Positions 62,480-64,000 of a stretch of 64,000 bases of DNA are shown piece after piece (within the stretch, counting starts at the first letter, position 1; each line of letters starts with the position of its first letter). Position numbers and translations under genes: made by a program. This DNA comes from Microbacterium sp. GTDB lineage: Bacteria; Actinomycetota; Actinomycetes; Actinomycetales; Microbacteriaceae. The notes under the pieces were generated by a model. It made no database searches and was not told the origin of the DNA. It saw only the letters and a program-made list of their open reading frames with translations. The stretch spans positions 558,001 through 622,000 of the forward strand of contig JAITLK010000003.1 of NCBI GenBank assembly GCA_031277945.1. The letters are read 5' to 3'.

Positions 62480-63760
62480 TTACTTGTTGAGGATCGCTTC
62501 GATGTCCTTATCGAGCTTCTCCGCAACAGTCTTGACGTCCTCACCCTTGGCGATCTTCACGAGCGCGTCGGGGATGACGAGGGACTTCTCCACCTCGGCC
62601 CAGTTGGGCGAGGCGGGAACGGCACGCGAGGCGGCGGTGGCCTTGGCAGCCTCCTGCGTGATCTGGTCCTCGGGCAGGAACTCGGCCTGCGAGGTCAGTG
62701 CGGGGATCAGGCCGTTGCCGGCCATGATCTTCTGGTAGCCGTCCGACAGCAGGATCGCGAGGGCGCTCTTGGCCTGCTCCTGTGCATCCGACTTGGTGGC
62801 GACGGCCAGCGAGGAGCCGCCGGCGAACACCGGGGCGGCCTCTCCGGCCTTCATGCCGGGAAGGGCGAACGCCTGCAGGTCCTTGCCGAACGTGTCCGGG
62901 CAGCCCGGGTTGTCGCTGTCGGCTGCGGCCTTGATCGACCACTGCACCCACGACGGTGCCGAGAGGAATCCGGTCTCGCCCGCGCAGAACCCGACCTGCG
63001 GGCCGGTCTCGTCGGCGTCCGCCGGCGCGACGTTGGCGTTCTTGTAAACGTCCTGCAGCATCGTCAGGCCCGCGACGGACTTCTCGCTGGCGAACTGTGC
63101 GTCCCAGGTGTCGCCGTCCTGCACGGCGATCTCGCCGCCATTGGCCCAGACATACGCCAGGGCGTTGTACCAGTCCTTACCCGGAGCCCAGATGCCCGAG
63201 CGGGTGTCGGTCTTCATCGCTTTGCCGGCGGCCACGTAGTCGGTGAGCGTGGCGGGAACGGAGCCGGTGTAGATCTCCGGCGAGTAGAAGACGATGCGAG
63301 AGCCGGCGTAGTACGGCACCGCGTAGGTCTTGCCGTCGGCGGTGCCCAGGTCGACGAACGACTGCAGCAGCTTGTCGCCGCCGAGAGCGGGCACCTGGTC
63401 GGTGATGTCCAGGAACATCCCCTTGTCGATGAAGCCCTGGGCCTGGGTATTGCCGACCTCGACCACATCGGGGGCGTCGTTCGAGCTGAGTGCCGCGATG
63501 TAGGCCTCATTGGTGTCGGCCCACGTCTTCTCGACGATGGTGAGCTTCCAGCCCTCGTTCTCCTTCTCGAACGTGTCCTTCAGGTAGGTGCGGGCCTCAT
63601 CGGGGGTGTCGGTGCCGACGAGCCAGACGGTCAGCTCGCCGCCCTTCGCTGCGTCGCCGGTACCGGCGGAGCTGCCAGCGTCGGCAGCTCCGCCGGCGCA
63701 ACCGGCGAGGACGAGTGCGGCAGCGCCGGTGAGGGCGACCGCTCCGATCTTGCGGTTCAT
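62480..63760 (-). CDS. Amino-sugar ABC transporter substrate-binding lipoprotein
   Basis: 426 residues. Signal peptide with lipobox LVLAGC (Cys21). Family-1 sugar-binding protein: ELTVWLVGTDTPDEARTYLK, DAPDVVEVGNTQAQGFID, VPYYAGSRIVFYSPEIY. AAGGAATC precedes the ATG. Operon order binding protein, two permeases, ROK kinase, nagB points to N-acetylglucosamine or chitobiose as cargo, as for NgcE/DasA-type systems of actinobacteria; this is from context. Confidence 0.9.
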   Translation of the reverse strand: MNRKIGAVALTGAAALVLAGCAGGAADAGSSAGTGDAAKGGELTVWLVGTDTPDEARTYLKDTFEKENEGWKLTIVEKTWADTNEAYIAALSSNDAPDVVEVGNTQAQGFIDKGMFLDITDQVPALGGDKLLQSFVDLGTADGKTYAVPYYAGSRIVFYSPEIYTGSVPATLTDYVAAGKAMKTDTRSGIWAPGKDWYNALAYVWANGGEIAVQDGDTWDAQFASEKSVAGLTMLQDVYKNANVAPADADETGPQVGFCAGETGFLSAPSWVQWSIKAAADSDNPGCPDTFGKDLQAFALPGMKAGEAAPVFAGGSSLAVATKSDAQEQAKSALAILLSDGYQKIMAGNGLIPALTSQAEFLPEDQITQEAAKATAASRAVPASPNWAEVEKSLVIPDALVKIAKGEDVKTVAEKLDKDIEAILNK

Positions 63761-63805
63761 CTTGATTCCTTACTTGGTGGTGGGGTGTGGCGGATCGCTC
63801 CGCCG

Positions 63806-63829
63806 GGGGTGTCCGAACTAAGACACCCC
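63806..63829. promoter_or_regulatory. Inverted repeat at the end of the regulator gene
   Basis: GGGGTGTC and GACACCCC, eight-bp perfect arms with an eight-base loop that contains the TAG stop of the upstream gene. A smaller dyad GGCGGA-TCGC-TCCGCC lies at 63789-63804. These sit just ahead of the binding-protein start, so either could be a terminator or an operator. Confidence 0.55.
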
Positions 63830-64000
63830 GAGACGCGAGGAAAGGACCATGACAGCCGTGCCGCGCAGCACGATGTCGGATCCTTGCTCGGTCATCCGCA
63901 GCAGGACGTTGTCGTGGAACAGCGCCATCGTCCTGTTGCGGAGTGTGCTCGCGGCCTCATCGCTGAGGGGTCCATCGAGCAGGTCTGTGGGGCCGGAGAG
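63818..64000 (-). CDS. C-terminal end of a probable ROK-family regulator (truncated by window edge)
   Basis: The minus strand is open from base 64000 to a TAG at 63818-63820, 60 codons, with no start inside the needed part. The end reads LLRMTEQGSDIVLRGTAVMV then LSSRLGVS, which resembles the closing helix of HTH-containing ROK regulators (NagC/XylR type). It is directly upstream of the amino-sugar ABC operon, the usual place for its regulator. Assignment from 60 residues is tentative. Confidence 0.6.
   Translation of the reverse strand, partial: LSGPTDLLDGPLSDEAASTLRNRTMALFHDNVLLRMTEQGSDIVLRGTAVMVLSSRLGVS

Overview
This window is high-GC DNA from an actinobacterium, most likely of the Microbacteriaceae and close to Microbacterium. 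The signs are GTP-type PEP carboxykinase beside a RamB-like acetate regulator, a GapB-type long GAPDH, binding-protein sugar ABC systems that lack their own ATPase, a sortase-C pilus operon, and frequent GTG/TTG starts with purine-rich ribosome binding sites. I saw no rRNA, tRNA, CRISPR array, transposase or phage gene. The window cuts through a gene at each end.

Left third (1-22 kb): a RibD-RibA riboflavin fusion, an MHS-family symporter and a LysM lipoprotein; then a gluconeogenic block (pckG divergent from ramB-like, with gapB further on), two efflux carriers and a winged-helix protein. Two paralogous DUF6882 genes flank gapB. After these come a DUF5107/TPR protein, a TetR gene overlapping an SDR-alpha/beta-hydrolase fusion with a clear TetR operator, and a ThDP enzyme.

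Middle (21.6-36.4 kb): a homoprotocatechuate meta-cleavage operon (FAH-RraA fusion, GntR, hpaE, hpaD, hpaH, hpaI) is divergent from an MHS transporter, with GntR-type dyads between them. It is followed by a heptamer tandem repeat and a hairpin-rich gene-less stretch, a TetR/DUF4188 pair, and a GH51 arabinofuranosidase divergent from a sugar ABC transporter.

Right (36.4-64 kb): a pilus operon (adhesin, major pilin, sortase C) lies downstream of a gene-poor region holding three copies of one dyad, TGACCCC-N6-GGGGTCA. Then come LacI, a two-gene NSS amino-acid importer (MetP/MetS type), and glyA-folD behind a ZTP riboswitch. N-acetylglucosamine use is split in two: hexosaminidase-nagA, then nagB, ROK kinase, an ABC importer and a ROK-like regulator. 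Between the halves sits a very large ECF sigma factor fused to a zinc-finger, membrane and Pro/Thr-rich tail.

The genes together describe a scavenger that imports plant and chitin sugars and aromatic acids and can run gluconeogenesis. Many convergent gene pairs are separated by long, nearly perfect inverted repeats that look like two-way terminators.
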